DNA of 20,789 nt. Source: CAZWRK01 sp964635875 (GTDB lineage: Bacteria > Pseudomonadota > Gammaproteobacteria > Burkholderiales > Aquaspirillaceae). Below, piece after piece: positions 14,177-20,789 of this stretch. Made by a program: the position numbers and the translations under genes. How positions within the stretch are numbered: the stretch's first letter is position 1; each line of letters opens with the position of its first letter. The stretch is taken from positions 1 to 20,789 of the forward strand of contig CAZWRK010000069.1 of assembly GCA_964635875.1 (NCBI GenBank), read 5' to 3'. Under the pieces are notes generated by a model. The model was given only the letters and a program-made list of their open reading frames with translations. It was not told where the DNA came from and did no database searches.

Positions 14177-14187
14177 GCTATACCAAA
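14177..14187 (+). promoter_or_regulatory. Candidate sigmaS-type promoter for prkA-yeaH-spoVR
   Basis: GCTATACCAAA matches 9 of 11 positions of the extended sigmaS -10 consensus KCTAYACTTAA, and a TG lies just upstream (CTCTGTGCTATAC). It is 62 nt before the prkA ATG. No strong -35 is seen, as is common for sigmaS promoters. The E. coli orthologue yeaG is known to be sigmaS-dependent. Confidence 0.5.
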
Positions 14188-14249
14188 ACAGAGGGGAACA
14201 TTCCTTTCGCACATCTCTTAAGTCCGATAACAAGATGAGGAGCGCCATC

Positions 14250-16178
14250 ATGCACCCGGACATCTTTAGCCGTTTTTCTGCCCGTTACGATAAATCTCGT
14301 GAAGAAGAGTATTCCTTGCAGGAGTATCTCGATATTTGCAAGCAAGATTCGACCGCTTATGCCACTGCTGCTGAACGGATGTTAATGGCTATTGGCGAGC
14401 CTGAATTAGTGGATACTCGTAATGACCCACGTCTTAGTCGTATTTTTACGAATAAGTTAATTAAAATTTATCCTGCTTTTCGGGAGTTTTATGGAGCGGA
14501 AGATGCGATTGAGCAAGTTGTGGCGTATTTTCGCCATGCCGCTCAGGGTTTAGAAGAGAAAAAACAAATTCTTTATCTTTTGGGACCTGTTGGCGGTGGT
14601 AAGTCTTCTATTGCTGAAAAACTAAAAGAGCTGATGGAGCGGGTGCCTTTTTATTGCATTAAAGGGAGTCCTGTGAATGAATCTCCATTAGGTTTATTTA
14701 ATTACGATGAAGACGGTGAAATTCTTGAAGAAGAATACGGTATTCCCCGTCGTTATTTAAGAAATATTCCTAGTCCGTGGGCTGTTAAGCGCCTGCAGGA
14801 ATTTAATGGCGATATTAATCAATTTCGAGTCGTTAAACGTTACCCTTCTGTTTTGCGGCAATTAGCTATTTCCAAAACAGAGCCCGGTGATGAAAATAAC
14901 CAAGATATTAGCTCTCTAGTCGGCAAGGTTGATATTCGCAAGCTTGAAAAATATGCTCAGGATGATCCAGATGCCTATAGCTATTCAGGTGGTCTGTGCT
15001 TGTCTAATCAAGGGTTATTAGAATTTGTTGAAATGTTTAAAGCCCCGATTAAAGTGCTGCATCCATTATTGACAGCGACTCAAGAGGGTAATTTCAAAGG
15101 GACAGAAGGTTTTGGTGCGATTCCCTTTGAGGGCATTATTTTAGCGCACTCAAACGAATCTGAATGGAAGCAGTTTAGAAACAATAAGAATAACGAGGCT
15201 TTTTTAGATCGTATTTATATTGTAAAAGTTCCTTATTGCTTACGGGTTAGTGACGAAGTCAAAATTTATGGGAAATTGATTCGTAATTCCTCTTTGGCAC
15301 AAGCCCCTTGCGCACCGGGAACACTGAAAATGATGGCACAATTTTCTGTGTTGTCCCGCTTAAAAGAGCCTGAAAACTCCAGCGTTTATTCAAAAATGCT
15401 GGTTTATGACGGAGAAAGCTTAAAAGACACTGACCCAAAAGCAAAATCTATTCAAGAGTATCGTGATTTTGCTGGAGTCGATGAAGGCATGAGCGGTCTT
15501 TCGACACGTTTTGCGTATAAAATTTTGTCGAGAGTGTTTAACTTTGATCATAGTGAAGTGGCTGCTAATCCGGTGCATTTATTGTACGTGTTAGAGCAGC
15601 AAATTGAGCGCGAGCAATTTCCAGAAGAGCTCGAGCAAAAATATCTCACCTTTATCAAAGAGTTTCTCGCTCCAAAATATATTGAATTTATTGGTAAAGA
15701 AATTCAAACCGCTTATTTGGAGAGCTATTCTGAGTATGGGCAAAATATCTTTGATCGGTATGTCACATTCGCAGATTATTGGATTCAAGACCAAGAGTAT
15801 CGCGATGCCGACACCGGCGAGATTTTTGATCGAAATTCGCTGAATTCTGAATTGGAAAAAATAGAGAAACCTGCAGGGATCTCTAATCCAAAAGATTTCA
15901 GGAATGAAATTGTCAATTTTGTTCTGCGGGCTAGAGCGAATAACAATGGGAAAAATCCGACTTGGACAAGTTATGAAAAGCTACGCCGAGTCATCGAGAA
16001 AAAAATGTTCTCGAACACAGAAGAGTTACTTCCTGTTATTTCCTTTAATGCGAAAGCCAGTGGCGATGATGTCAAAAAACATGAGGATTTTGTCAATCGC
16101 ATGGTTGAAAAAGGCTATACCGCAAAACAAGTCCGCCTTTTGTGTGAGTGGTATTTACGGGTGAGAAAATCATCTTAG
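14250..16178 (+). CDS. prkA: PrkA family serine protein kinase (YeaG)
   Basis: YeaG/PrkA proteins combine an AAA+ ATPase domain with a C-terminal kinase-like PrkA domain and are tied to nitrogen/carbon starvation and stationary phase; physiological targets are poorly known. The 642-residue product is very close to E. coli YeaG (644). Visible are the N-terminal DKSREEEYSLQEYLDICKQD, Walker A GPVGGGKSS (about residues 112-120), KTEPGDENNQDISSLVGKVD, FVEMFKAPIKVLHPLLTATQ, IILAHSNESEW, ASTRFAYKI-like segment GLSTRFAYKILSRVFNFDH, and the end CEWYLRVRKSS. The frame is open back to 14112, but ATG 14250 with GAGGAG (14237-14242) 7 nt upstream gives the family N-terminus. yeaH follows after 99 nt. Codons are visibly more A/T-rich than in infB, pnp or liv. 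Confidence 0.95.
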   Translation: MHPDIFSRFSARYDKSREEEYSLQEYLDICKQDSTAYATAAERMLMAIGEPELVDTRNDPRLSRIFTNKLIKIYPAFREFYGAEDAIEQVVAYFRHAAQGLEEKKQILYLLGPVGGGKSSIAEKLKELMERVPFYCIKGSPVNESPLGLFNYDEDGEILEEEYGIPRRYLRNIPSPWAVKRLQEFNGDINQFRVVKRYPSVLRQLAISKTEPGDENNQDISSLVGKVDIRKLEKYAQDDPDAYSYSGGLCLSNQGLLEFVEMFKAPIKVLHPLLTATQEGNFKGTEGFGAIPFEGIILAHSNESEWKQFRNNKNNEAFLDRIYIVKVPYCLRVSDEVKIYGKLIRNSSLAQAPCAPGTLKMMAQFSVLSRLKEPENSSVYSKMLVYDGESLKDTDPKAKSIQEYRDFAGVDEGMSGLSTRFAYKILSRVFNFDHSEVAANPVHLLYVLEQQIEREQFPEELEQKYLTFIKEFLAPKYIEFIGKEIQTAYLESYSEYGQNIFDRYVTFADYWIQDQEYRDADTGEIFDRNSLNSELEKIEKPAGISNPKDFRNEIVNFVLRARANNNGKNPTWTSYEKLRRVIEKKMFSNTEELLPVISFNAKASGDDVKKHEDFVNRMVEKGYTAKQVRLLCEWYLRVRKSS

Positions 16179-16184
16179 TTGGAT

Positions 16185-16214
16185 GCAGCCCAGCACTTTA
16201 AAGTACTGGGCTGC
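16185..16214 (+). repeat. Hairpin between prkA and yeaH
   Basis: GCAGCCCAG (16185-16193) pairs with CTGGGCTGC (16206-16214), and after one C-A mismatch the arms continue into ACTTTAAAGT. No T tract follows, so it is more likely an mRNA processing or stabilising structure than a terminator. Confidence 0.5.
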
Positions 16215-16277
16215 GACCCACTCAATATGTTATTTCGGTGGATCTGTATTATGTACTGATTATAAGGGGAGATAGAC

Positions 16278-17552
16278 ATGACCCACCTGATCGACCGGCG
16301 GTTAAATGGAAAGAATAAATCAGCTGTCAATCGAGAGCGATTTCTTCGGCGATTTAAAGCGCAAATCCGTGAATCTGTTGCGCGAGCTATTAAAGGCCGT
16401 GTAATTACTGATATTCAAAATGGCGAGGAAATTTCAATCCCGTCGAAAGATACTTCCGAACCGACCTTTCGACATGGAAAAGGTGGGGTGGTTGATGGTG
16501 TTCATCCTGGAAATGAGCAATATATTCGTGGCGACCATATTGACCGTCCACAGGGTGGTGCAGGTCAAGGTGGCAGCAAAGCCTCCAAAGATGGGTCAGG
16601 AGAGGATGATTTTGTTTTTGAGTTAAGCCGTGAAGAATTTATGAATGTGTTTTTTGAAGATTTGGCATTGCCGAATTTGATTAAAACGCAGTTAACAGGC
16701 ACTCAGGAAATGAAAACGGTTCGTGCCGGTTTCACAAATGATGGAACACCCGCCAATATTAGTATCGTGCGCTCTTTACGGGGAGCATTAGCACGACGGG
16801 TTGCGATGGGCTCCCCCACATTGGCTAAATTAGCTGATGCTGAAGATGTTTTGGATGGCTTGCTTGAAACTGAAGATGAGAATAGTGCGGCCATTCAACA
16901 TCAGCGTGAGCTAATCCGAGATTTGCGTCAAAAGTTATATCAAATTCCTTTTATTGATCCTTTTGATTTGCGCTATAACAATCGTATTAAACAACCTAAA
17001 CCGACCAGCCAAGCCGTCATGTTTTGTGTGATGGATGTTTCGGGATCAATGGATGAAAACAAAAAAGATATTGCCAAGCGATTTTTTATTTTGTTGTATC
17101 TTTTCTTGCAAAAGCGTTACGAGAAAATAGAACTGGTTTTTGTTCGGCATCATACCAGCGCATCCGAGGTTTCTGAGGATGAGTTTTTCCACTCCCGTGA
17201 AAGTGGTGGAACCGTGGTTTCGTCGGCATTGCGGCTAGTGAATGACATTATTACGCACCGTTATCCTACTGCGGATTGGAATATTTACGTGGCGCAGGCT
17301 TCTGATGGCGATAATTGGGATAGTGATTCAGCCAGTTGTGGGCAGTTTTTGAGTGAAAAAATTCTGCCTTTAGTCCAATACTATGCCTATATCGAAATCA
17401 CAGAAGGTGAGCCGCAGAACCTGTGGTATGAATATCAAAAAATAAAAACAAAAGATAATACCCACTTTGCGATGCAGAAAATCAAAACAGCTGCGGATAT
17501 TTATCCTGTCTTTAGAGAGCTTTTCAAAAAATCACCGCAAACGACGGCGTAG
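16278..17552 (+). CDS. yeaH: UPF0229/DUF444 protein YeaH with VWA-like domain
   Basis: YeaH proteins almost always travel with PrkA and SpoVR; their molecular role is not settled. The 424-residue product matches E. coli YeaH (427): MTHLIDRRLNGKNKSAVNRERFLRRFK, a Gly/Ser-rich linker RPQGGAGQGGSKASKDGSGE (about residues 90-109), FEDLALPNL, PANISIVRSL, and a C-terminal von Willebrand A-like half whose metal-site motif DVSGS (residues 253-257, MIDAS type) is intact, followed by RRHHTSASEV-like VRHHTSASEVSEDEFFHS and ASDGDNW. Such VWA proteins often partner with AAA+ ATPases, which fits the neighbouring PrkA. The ribosome site GGGGAGA starts at 16266, a few bases before the ATG. Confidence 0.94.
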   Translation: MTHLIDRRLNGKNKSAVNRERFLRRFKAQIRESVARAIKGRVITDIQNGEEISIPSKDTSEPTFRHGKGGVVDGVHPGNEQYIRGDHIDRPQGGAGQGGSKASKDGSGEDDFVFELSREEFMNVFFEDLALPNLIKTQLTGTQEMKTVRAGFTNDGTPANISIVRSLRGALARRVAMGSPTLAKLADAEDVLDGLLETEDENSAAIQHQRELIRDLRQKLYQIPFIDPFDLRYNNRIKQPKPTSQAVMFCVMDVSGSMDENKKDIAKRFFILLYLFLQKRYEKIELVFVRHHTSASEVSEDEFFHSRESGGTVVSSALRLVNDIITHRYPTADWNIYVAQASDGDNWDSDSASCGQFLSEKILPLVQYYAYIEITEGEPQNLWYEYQKIKTKDNTHFAMQKIKTAADIYPVFRELFKKSPQTTA

Positions 17553-17581
17553 TTCCCGTTTATGAAATAGGGAGACTGATG

Positions 17582-19102
17582 ATGTTGACTGAAAATACAT
17601 TGCTTTCGACAGGATCAGAGTGGACTTTTGAGCGAATAGAAAAATATGAGCGCGAAATTCATAAGATCGCGGTCGAAGAATTTAAACTCGACTGTTATCC
17701 CACACAGTTGGAGATTATCACTGCAGAACAAATGATGGATGCCTATTCTTCAGTGGGTATGCCTGTCAATTACCATCATTGGTCATTTGGAAAACAGTTT
17801 GTCTCGACCGAAAAAAGTTATAAACGTGGCCAAATGGGATTGGCTTATGAAATTGTAATTAATTCAAATCCGTGTATTGCCTATCTGATGGAAGAAAATT
17901 CCATGATGATGCAGGCGCTGGTGACTGCTCATGCAGCCTATGGTCATAATAGTTTCTTTAAGGGTAACTATTTATTTCGAACATGGACAGATGCAGATGC
18001 CATTATTGATTATTTGGTTTTTGCGAAAAAATACATTTCCCAATGCGAGGAACGGTATGGTATTGAAGAAGTCGAAAACATTTTAGATTCTTGCCATGCG
18101 CTCATGAATTACGGAGTCGACCGCTATAAACGGCCACAAAAGTTATCTCTCGCTAAAGAAAAAGCTCGCCAGACTGAGCGTGAGCAATATTTGCAACTGC
18201 AAGTAAATGATATGTGGCGGACGATTCCAAAACGCCATGATGCGATTTCAGCGGATGCACATCCACGTTTTCCAGAAGAGCCTCAGGAAAATATTTTATA
18301 TTTTATTGAGAAATCGGCTCCTTTATTAGAGCCTTGGCAGCGTGAAATTGTGCGGATTGTTCGAAAAGTCGCTCAGTACTTTTATCCGCAGCGGCAAACC
18401 CAAGTGATGAATGAAGGGTGGGCGACATTTTGGCATTATTCAATCATGAACCGTTTGTACGATAAAAAAATGGTCGACGATGGTTTTATGATGGAGTTTT
18501 TACAGTCTCATACTAATGTAGTGTATCAACCCCCTGTGACCAGTCGCTGGTATAACGGCATTAATCCCTATGCCTTGGGTTTTGCCATGTACCAAGATAT
18601 TAAACGGATGTGTATTGATCCTACCGATGAAGATCGTGCATGGTTTCCTGATATTGCTGGTCAGCCGTGGCTCGAAACATTGCATTTTGCGATGCGGAAT
18701 TTTAAGGATGAGAGTTTTATTTCTCAGTATTTATCACCTAAATTGATCCGGGATTTTCGGTTTTTCTGTGTGCGTGATGACAGTTTAGAAGATAAGCTAT
18801 TAATCCCCGCGATTCATGATGAAGCTGGTTATCGTCAAGTTCGAGAAACCTTGTCTGAGCAATATAATTTGGGCTCTAGAGAGCCAAATATTCAAGTATG
18901 GTCAGTAAATGTACGGGGTGATCGTAGTTTAACCTTGCGCCATTTTATGCATAACCGTCGGCCTTTGGCAGACAGTGAAAGCGAAGTTTTAAAACATTTA
19001 GTTCGGTTATGGGGATTTGATGTTCGGATTGAATCTGTTGATGATTCAGGGACGATTCTTCATACACACGAATGTAAAGCCCCAGAAACCGCTACGATCT
19101 AG
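17582..19102 (+). CDS. spoVR: SpoVR family protein (YcgB)
   Basis: SpoVR/YcgB is a conserved cytoplasmic protein, named from its role in Bacillus spore cortex formation; in Gram-negatives it is sigmaS-linked and of unknown biochemistry. The 506-residue product follows E. coli YcgB (510) throughout: EFKLDCYPTQLEIITAEQMM, YSSVGMPVNYHHWSFGKQF, YEIVINSNPCIAYLMEENS, AHAAYGHNSFFKGNYLF, CHALMNYGVDRYKRPQK, QTQVMNEGWATFWHYSIMN, GINPYALGFAMYQDIKR and RGDRSLTLRHF. The His/Glu-rich conserved segments are intact. ATG 17582 is preferred to 17579 because GGGAG (17570-17574) then lies 7 nt upstream. In E. coli ycgB is distant from yeaGH; here the three are contiguous, supporting a joint function. Confidence 0.95.
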   Translation: MLTENTLLSTGSEWTFERIEKYEREIHKIAVEEFKLDCYPTQLEIITAEQMMDAYSSVGMPVNYHHWSFGKQFVSTEKSYKRGQMGLAYEIVINSNPCIAYLMEENSMMMQALVTAHAAYGHNSFFKGNYLFRTWTDADAIIDYLVFAKKYISQCEERYGIEEVENILDSCHALMNYGVDRYKRPQKLSLAKEKARQTEREQYLQLQVNDMWRTIPKRHDAISADAHPRFPEEPQENILYFIEKSAPLLEPWQREIVRIVRKVAQYFYPQRQTQVMNEGWATFWHYSIMNRLYDKKMVDDGFMMEFLQSHTNVVYQPPVTSRWYNGINPYALGFAMYQDIKRMCIDPTDEDRAWFPDIAGQPWLETLHFAMRNFKDESFISQYLSPKLIRDFRFFCVRDDSLEDKLLIPAIHDEAGYRQVRETLSEQYNLGSREPNIQVWSVNVRGDRSLTLRHFMHNRRPLADSESEVLKHLVRLWGFDVRIESVDDSGTILHTHECKAPETATI

Positions 19103-19116
19103 CATCAAAAAGCAAT

Positions 19117-19156
19117 AAAAAAGCGCGGCGTATTGAAAGATACGCCGCGCTTTTTT
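19117..19156. terminator. Bidirectional terminator between spoVR and the Lrp gene
   Basis: AAAAAAGCGCGGCGTAT (19117-19133) is perfectly complementary to ATACGCCGCGCTTTTTT (19140-19156), a 17-bp stem with loop TGAAAG. A T tract follows on each strand, so it can end spoVR on the + strand and the Lrp-family gene on the - strand. Confidence 0.92.
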
Positions 19157-19174
19157 GTCATCCATTGTCTAGGC

Positions 19175-19666
19175 TTATAACTTGAGTGGGATCGCGGTTT
19201 GATCCTTCACCTCTTCCATCACCACATAGGTATGCGTCTCACGAACGTGAGGCAGCGTACTGACGATATCGCCGAGGAGCACCCGAAAATGCTGCATATC
19301 TCGCACTCGAATTTTCATTAAGTAATCAAACCCCCCCGCCACCATGTGGCACTCCAAAATTTCGGCGATGGTTTGAACCGCGCGATTGAATTCAGAGAGG
19401 ACTTCTGTTGTGGTGCTGGTGAGGCTGATTTCGAGATAAATCAGCGTGCCTGCGTCCAAGAGTTGCGGATTGAGACGGGTGACGTAATCCCGAATATATC
19501 CCTCCGACTCCAAACGTTTGACGCGCTCCAAACAGGGCGTTGGGCTGAGGTGAACGCGTTCAGCAAGATCGACGTTAGAAATTTTCGCGTTTTGCTGCAA
19601 GACAGCAAGGATCTTACGGTCGATTAAATCAAGCTGTTTTTTGGTCCGGTTTCGCTTCATGTTCAT
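19175..19666 (-). CDS. Lrp/AsnC family transcriptional regulator, likely PutR-like
   Basis: The 163-residue product has the full Lrp layout: N-terminal winged helix-turn-helix (LDLIDRKILAVLQQNAKISNVDLAERVHLSPTPCLERVKRLESEGYI, about residues 12-57) and C-terminal RAM ligand-binding domain (ECHMVAGGFDYLMKIRV, THTYVVMEEV). SPTPCLERV and TYVVMEEVK are as in E. coli Lrp. Divergent placement next to putA suggests control of proline catabolism, as Lrp-type PutR regulators do in other proteobacteria; a global Lrp role is the alternative. The start is uncertain: ATG 19666 gives the E. coli Lrp length (164), while ATG 19660 and GTGs at 19681 and 19687 are possible. No clear ribosome site is seen for any of them. 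Confidence 0.88.
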   Translation of the reverse strand: MNMKRNRTKKQLDLIDRKILAVLQQNAKISNVDLAERVHLSPTPCLERVKRLESEGYIRDYVTRLNPQLLDAGTLIYLEISLTSTTTEVLSEFNRAVQTIAEILECHMVAGGFDYLMKIRVRDMQHFRVLLGDIVSTLPHVRETHTYVVMEEVKDQTAIPLKL

Positions 19667-19962
19667 TTCGGGGGCGCTCACAGTCACGGTGTTTATCGCG
19701 TCAACAGGCTATGCCTGAAGCATTATATTTCTTCCCGTGACTTTATACTGACTTTAGCCATTTGAAAAGTGCTTCATACTTTTTGCTTGTTAAAAGTAAA
19801 ATTTTTATGCTGTGTTTTTGCAAGAAAATAGTGAGATGTTTTAGCTTTTATAGAATAGGATTACACAAAATCTTGCTGTCAAGACGTGTAAAGCCCCGCT
19901 GCACTTTCTTTTGCAAATGGGTGAATAAAGACAGCCTTCTATACGATGGAGTTACCCAAATT
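19667..19962. promoter_or_regulatory. Divergent lrp-putA control region
   Basis: This A/T-rich 296-bp gap must hold both promoters. TGACTTTA occurs twice, at 19738-19745 and 19749-19756, 11 bp apart (one helical turn), overlapping a TATA-like box for the - strand gene. An inverted repeat AAAAGT (19765-19770)/ACTTTT (19778-19783) follows, and an A/T-rich element beginning GAAG and ending CTTC lies near 19717-19734. TAGAAT (19851-19856) is a possible putA -10 without a good -35. These are Lrp-site candidates by composition and phasing only. Confidence 0.4.
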
Positions 19963-20789
19963 ATGTCTATTGTCGCCTTATCTCACTCCCAATCGGCGCT
20001 TCGCCAGAGGATTACCGCTGTTTGGCGGCGTGACGAGCAGGAATGTGTTGCGGATATTTTGGCTGCCGCACAAGTGCCAAGCGCGGAGATTTCGAGCATT
20101 CAATCCATGGCGAAAAAGCTCGTGGCCGACGTTCGACAAAAGCGCACTCGTGCCAGTGGCGTCGATGCCCTCATGCACGAATTTTCCCTGTCCAGTCACG
20201 AAGGCGTTGCGCTGATGTGTCTGGCCGAAGCGTTATTGCGGATTCCTGACCGCCTCACCGCCGACCGTCTGATTCGCGACAAAATCTCCAAGGGCGATTG
20301 GCGCGCTCATCTGGGGCAAAGCCAGTCGCTATTTGTGAATGCGGCGAGCTGGGGTTTGCTGATTACCGGCAAACTCGTCGGCACCCATAATGAACAAGGC
20401 TTATCCCACTCACTGACGCGCCTAATTGCCAAAGGCGGTGAGCCTCTGATCCGTAAGGGTGTCGATTTGGCGATGCGGATGCTGGGTAAGCAATTTGTAA
20501 CCGGCGAAACCATCGAGCAAGCTTTAGACAATGGCCGCGAGCGTGAAGCCCGCGGTTATCGTTTTAGCTACGATATGCTCGGCGAAGCGGCGTTGACCGA
20601 AGCTGATGCCCAGCGCTATTTGCGTGATTATGAAATGGCGATTCACGCCATCGGCAAAGCCTCGAACGGTCGCGGCATCGTCGAAGGTCCGGGTATTTCT
20701 GTAAAGCTGTCAGCGATTCATCCGCGTTACAGTCGTGCGCAGCATGATCGCGTGATGGCCGAACTGTTGCCGCGCCTGAAGTCTCTATT
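19963..20789 (+). CDS. putA: Bifunctional proline dehydrogenase/P5C dehydrogenase PutA, N-terminal part (3' end outside window)
   Basis: PutA oxidises proline to glutamate in two steps with FAD and NAD+. The frame is open from ATG 19963 to the window end: 275 codons with EFSLSSHEGVALMCLAEALLRIPDRLT, LIRDKISKGDWRAHLGQSQSLFVNAA, GEPLIRKGVDLAMRMLGKQFVTGETI, SYDMLGEAALTEADAQRY, AIHAIGKASNGRGI and GPGISVKLSAIHPRYSRAQHD, collinear with E. coli PutA from about residue 90 on. The N-terminal ribbon-helix-helix DNA-binding domain of E. coli PutA is missing, so this enzyme should not repress its own gene. GGAG (19948-19951) lies 11 nt before the ATG, rather far; an ATT at 19960 is a remote alternative. 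The aldehyde dehydrogenase half cannot be checked here. Confidence 0.95.
   Translation, partial: MSIVALSHSQSALRQRITAVWRRDEQECVADILAAAQVPSAEISSIQSMAKKLVADVRQKRTRASGVDALMHEFSLSSHEGVALMCLAEALLRIPDRLTADRLIRDKISKGDWRAHLGQSQSLFVNAASWGLLITGKLVGTHNEQGLSHSLTRLIAKGGEPLIRKGVDLAMRMLGKQFVTGETIEQALDNGREREARGYRFSYDMLGEAALTEADAQRYLRDYEMAIHAIGKASNGRGIVEGPGISVKLSAIHPRYSRAQHDRVMAELLPRLKSL

Noticed and set aside
14112..14249. 46-codon N-terminal extension of prkA
   Set aside because: The extension contains the likely promoter, has no ribosome site, and the family N-terminus begins at ATG 14250.
19946..20215. 89-codon + frame overlapping the start of putA
   Set aside because: It is in a different frame from the conserved PutA sequence and has no family features; putA runs off the window end and so is easily missed.

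Overview
This window is an ordinary chromosomal stretch of a Gram-negative bacterium, most likely a betaproteobacterium close to the Neisseriales. I infer this from the gene order infB-rbfA-truB-rpsO-pnp, the neisserial look of the TruB and PNPase sequences, the AruF/AruG arginine succinyltransferase pair, and the PrkA-YeaH-SpoVR set. The placement comes from remembered family sequences, not from a search. Genes are densely packed, nearly all on the + strand, and most units end in clear intrinsic terminators. I saw no insertion sequence, phage gene, CRISPR array, tRNA or rRNA.

Layout. (1) 1-5565: translation and RNA-decay operon: the C-terminal two thirds of IF2 (infB), rbfA, truB, rpsO and pnp, with several RNA structures between genes. 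The most striking is a 77-nt stem-loop in the pnp leader, just downstream of a perfect -10 box and placed like the RNase III target of E. coli pnp. (2) 5702-9056: arginine/ornithine catabolism by the succinyltransferase (AST) route: astC (aruC), a terminator, then aruF and aruG overlapping by 7 nt. The other AST genes (aruB, aruD, aruE) do not follow. (3) 9057-9627: a 571-bp non-coding stretch with a T-rich, C-poor block, four CTAG tetranucleotides packed into 29 bp as nested palindromes (one spaced like a TrpR operator core), and a sigma70 promoter. (4) 9628-13172: livHMGF, a branched-chain amino acid ABC transporter without its periplasmic binding protein. (5) 13245-14009: a stand-alone MoaB/CinA-N-type protein. 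(6) 14250-19102: prkA-yeaH-spoVR, the stationary-phase/starvation module, behind a sigmaS-like -10. (7) 19175-20789: an Lrp-family regulator on the - strand, divergent from the start of putA, whose product lacks the N-terminal DNA-binding domain of enteric PutA.

Theme. Apart from the ribosome/RNA operon, most of the window deals with amino acids as carbon and nitrogen sources (arginine, branched-chain amino acids, proline) and with starvation physiology (PrkA/YeaH/SpoVR, Lrp). I found no wholly new protein system. The points most worth a second look are regulatory: the pnp and rpsO leaders, the CTAG palindrome cluster, the truncated AST cluster, and the Lrp-putA pair.
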